Of a stretch of 6,802 nt of DNA, positions 5,953-6,802 are shown piece by piece; within the stretch, counting starts at the first letter, position 1, and every line of letters begins with the position of its first letter. The notes below the pieces were generated by a model. The model was not told where the DNA came from and ran no database searches. It saw only the letters and a program-made list of their open reading frames with translations. The translations under genes and the position numbers were made by a program. The stretch is from Balneolales bacterium (GTDB lineage: Bacteria > Bacteroidota > Rhodothermia > Balneolales > Balneolaceae): positions 1-6,802 of the forward strand of contig JAKSCW010000184.1 in NCBI GenBank assembly GCA_022360375.1, read 5' to 3'.

Positions 5953-6802
5953 TTAAGCTTTTTCTTCTTTTGATTCAACTTCGGCGGGTGCGTGATCACC
6001 ATGGCCATTGTGAGACACTGCTAATCCCAACTGGAATTCTTCCATAGGCTGGTGATAATCATATGGCCCATGGATTACAACCGGTGTATGTCCGAAATTA
6101 TGAAGATCAGGAGGGGAGGTGGATTGCCATTCCAGGCCACGGCTATTCCATGGGTTAGAAGGAGCTTTTTTTCCACTCATTAAAGATTGAACCAGATAGA
6201 ATAAAACAATCAAAAACGCAGCACCCAGGATGTATGATCCAATTGTGGAGGTTTGATGAAAGGCCTGGAATTGATCGATATAGTTATAATAACGTCGGGG
6301 CATTCCTTGTGAACCCATCACAAATTGCGGAAGGAAAGTCATGTTGAATCCGATGAAGATCAACACTGCGGCAATTTTCCCAAGTGTTTCATTGTACATT
6401 CTGCCAGTCATTTTAGGCCACCAGTAGTGCAGGCCAGCAAGCAGGGCCATGAGTGTTCCACCCATCATCACATAGTGGAAATGTGCTACTACGTAATAAG
6501 TATCGTGTAAGTGTATGTCTACGGAAAGAGCACCTAAAGTGATACCGGTGAATCCACCAATACTGAATAAGAACAGGAATATGAACACGTACAGCATGGG
6601 GGTTTTCATATCAATGGAACCCTTATAAAGCGTGGCCACCCAATTCAAAATTTTAATACCAGTTGGAATACCTACCAGGAAGGTCAAAAAAGAGAAGACC
6701 GTGGTAGCTACCGCACTTTGACCCGAAGTAAACATGTGGTGCCCCCATACAAGGAAACCAATAAAAGCAATGGCTAATGAAGAAAGAGCAATGGCCCAGT
6801 AA
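5953..6802 (-). CDS. ctaD: Cytochrome c oxidase subunit I, C-terminal part (5' end outside window)
   Basis: The catalytic subunit of a haem-copper oxidase, reducing O2 to water at the haem a3-CuB centre and pumping protons. The frame is open to the right edge, giving 282 visible residues, roughly half the protein. W-G-H-H-M-F-T-S-G contains the two adjacent CuB histidines (codons 6736-6741; bovine H290/H291). I-P-T-G-I-K carries the K-channel lysine (codon 6652-6654; bovine K319), which marks an A-type oxidase. H-D-T-Y-Y-V-V-A-H-F-H-Y-V holds the Mg-site His-Asp, the haem a3 ligand (6481-6483; bovine H376) and the haem a ligand (6475-6477; bovine H378). M-P-R-R-Y has the two arginines at the haem propionates. 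A hydrophilic tail of about 70 residues follows the last helix and ends in a charged A-P-A-E-V-E-S-K-E-E-K-A. The CuB His and covalent Tyr of the preceding helix are outside. Subunit II would be expected upstream, beyond the window. The ATG at 6735 is internal. Confidence 0.97.
   Translation of the reverse strand, partial: YWAIALSSLAIAFIGFLVWGHHMFTSGQSAVATTVFSFLTFLVGIPTGIKILNWVATLYKGSIDMKTPMLYVFIFLFLFSIGGFTGITLGALSVDIHLHDTYYVVAHFHYVMMGGTLMALLAGLHYWWPKMTGRMYNETLGKIAAVLIFIGFNMTFLPQFVMGSQGMPRRYYNYIDQFQAFHQTSTIGSYILGAAFLIVLFYLVQSLMSGKKAPSNPWNSRGLEWQSTSPPDLHNFGHTPVVIHGPYDYHQPMEEFQLGLAVSHNGHGDHAPAEVESKEEKA

Noticed and set aside
5778..6008. Minus-strand open frame across the subunit I/III junction
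   Set aside because: It overlaps two well-supported oxidase genes in another frame and encodes a low-complexity Lys/Asn/Arg-rich peptide without family features.
1..6802. Mobile element, defence system or CRISPR content
   Set aside because: No transposase, integrase, terminal inverted repeats, spaced direct repeats or defence-type domains were seen; all genes fit an ordinary chromosomal setting.

Overview
The window looks like a chromosomal segment of a member of the Bacteroidota or the related Balneolota/Rhodothermota group. This rests on three things: moderately AT-rich DNA with several starts lacking a clear Shine-Dalgarno, a roughly 1,130-residue DUF4175-type membrane protein of the kind common in that group, and the style of the cytochrome oxidase operon. 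The placement is inference. Coding density is very high. No stretch without a gene exceeds about 85 bases, and I see no tRNA, rRNA, CRISPR array, insertion sequence or phage signal.

Layout from left to right: (1) the 3' part of a plus-strand HAD-superfamily phosphatase, cut by the left edge. (2) A very large minus-strand gene for an N-terminally membrane-anchored, mostly extracytoplasmic protein of the DUF4175 type. It has a beta-rich middle and a long Gln/Glu-rich coiled-coil C-terminal half, which contains an in-frame 9-bp tandem repeat. Its stop codon overlaps that of the HAD gene tail to tail. (3) A minus-strand metallo-beta-lactamase-fold hydrolase with a complete set of candidate metal ligands. 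(4) A strong intrinsic terminator. (5) The distal part of an aa3-type cytochrome c oxidase operon on the minus strand: subunit I (cut by the right edge), subunit III and subunit IV.

The three oxidase genes are tightly packed (20 and 13 bp gaps) and make one functional unit: subunit I carries the haem a/a3-CuB site, and subunits III and IV are membrane partners. The terminator behind subunit IV separates this unit from the hydrolase and DUF4175 genes, which lie in the same orientation and may be transcribed by read-through or from a promoter I could not identify.

Two predicted starts need shortening. The hydrolase starts at the ATG at 4860, not at a GTG inside the terminator stem. Subunit IV starts at the ATG at 5253, not at an upstream TTG. 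I found no convincing new multi-gene system. The least understood item is the DUF4175-type protein, followed by an AT-rich hairpin just before its start.
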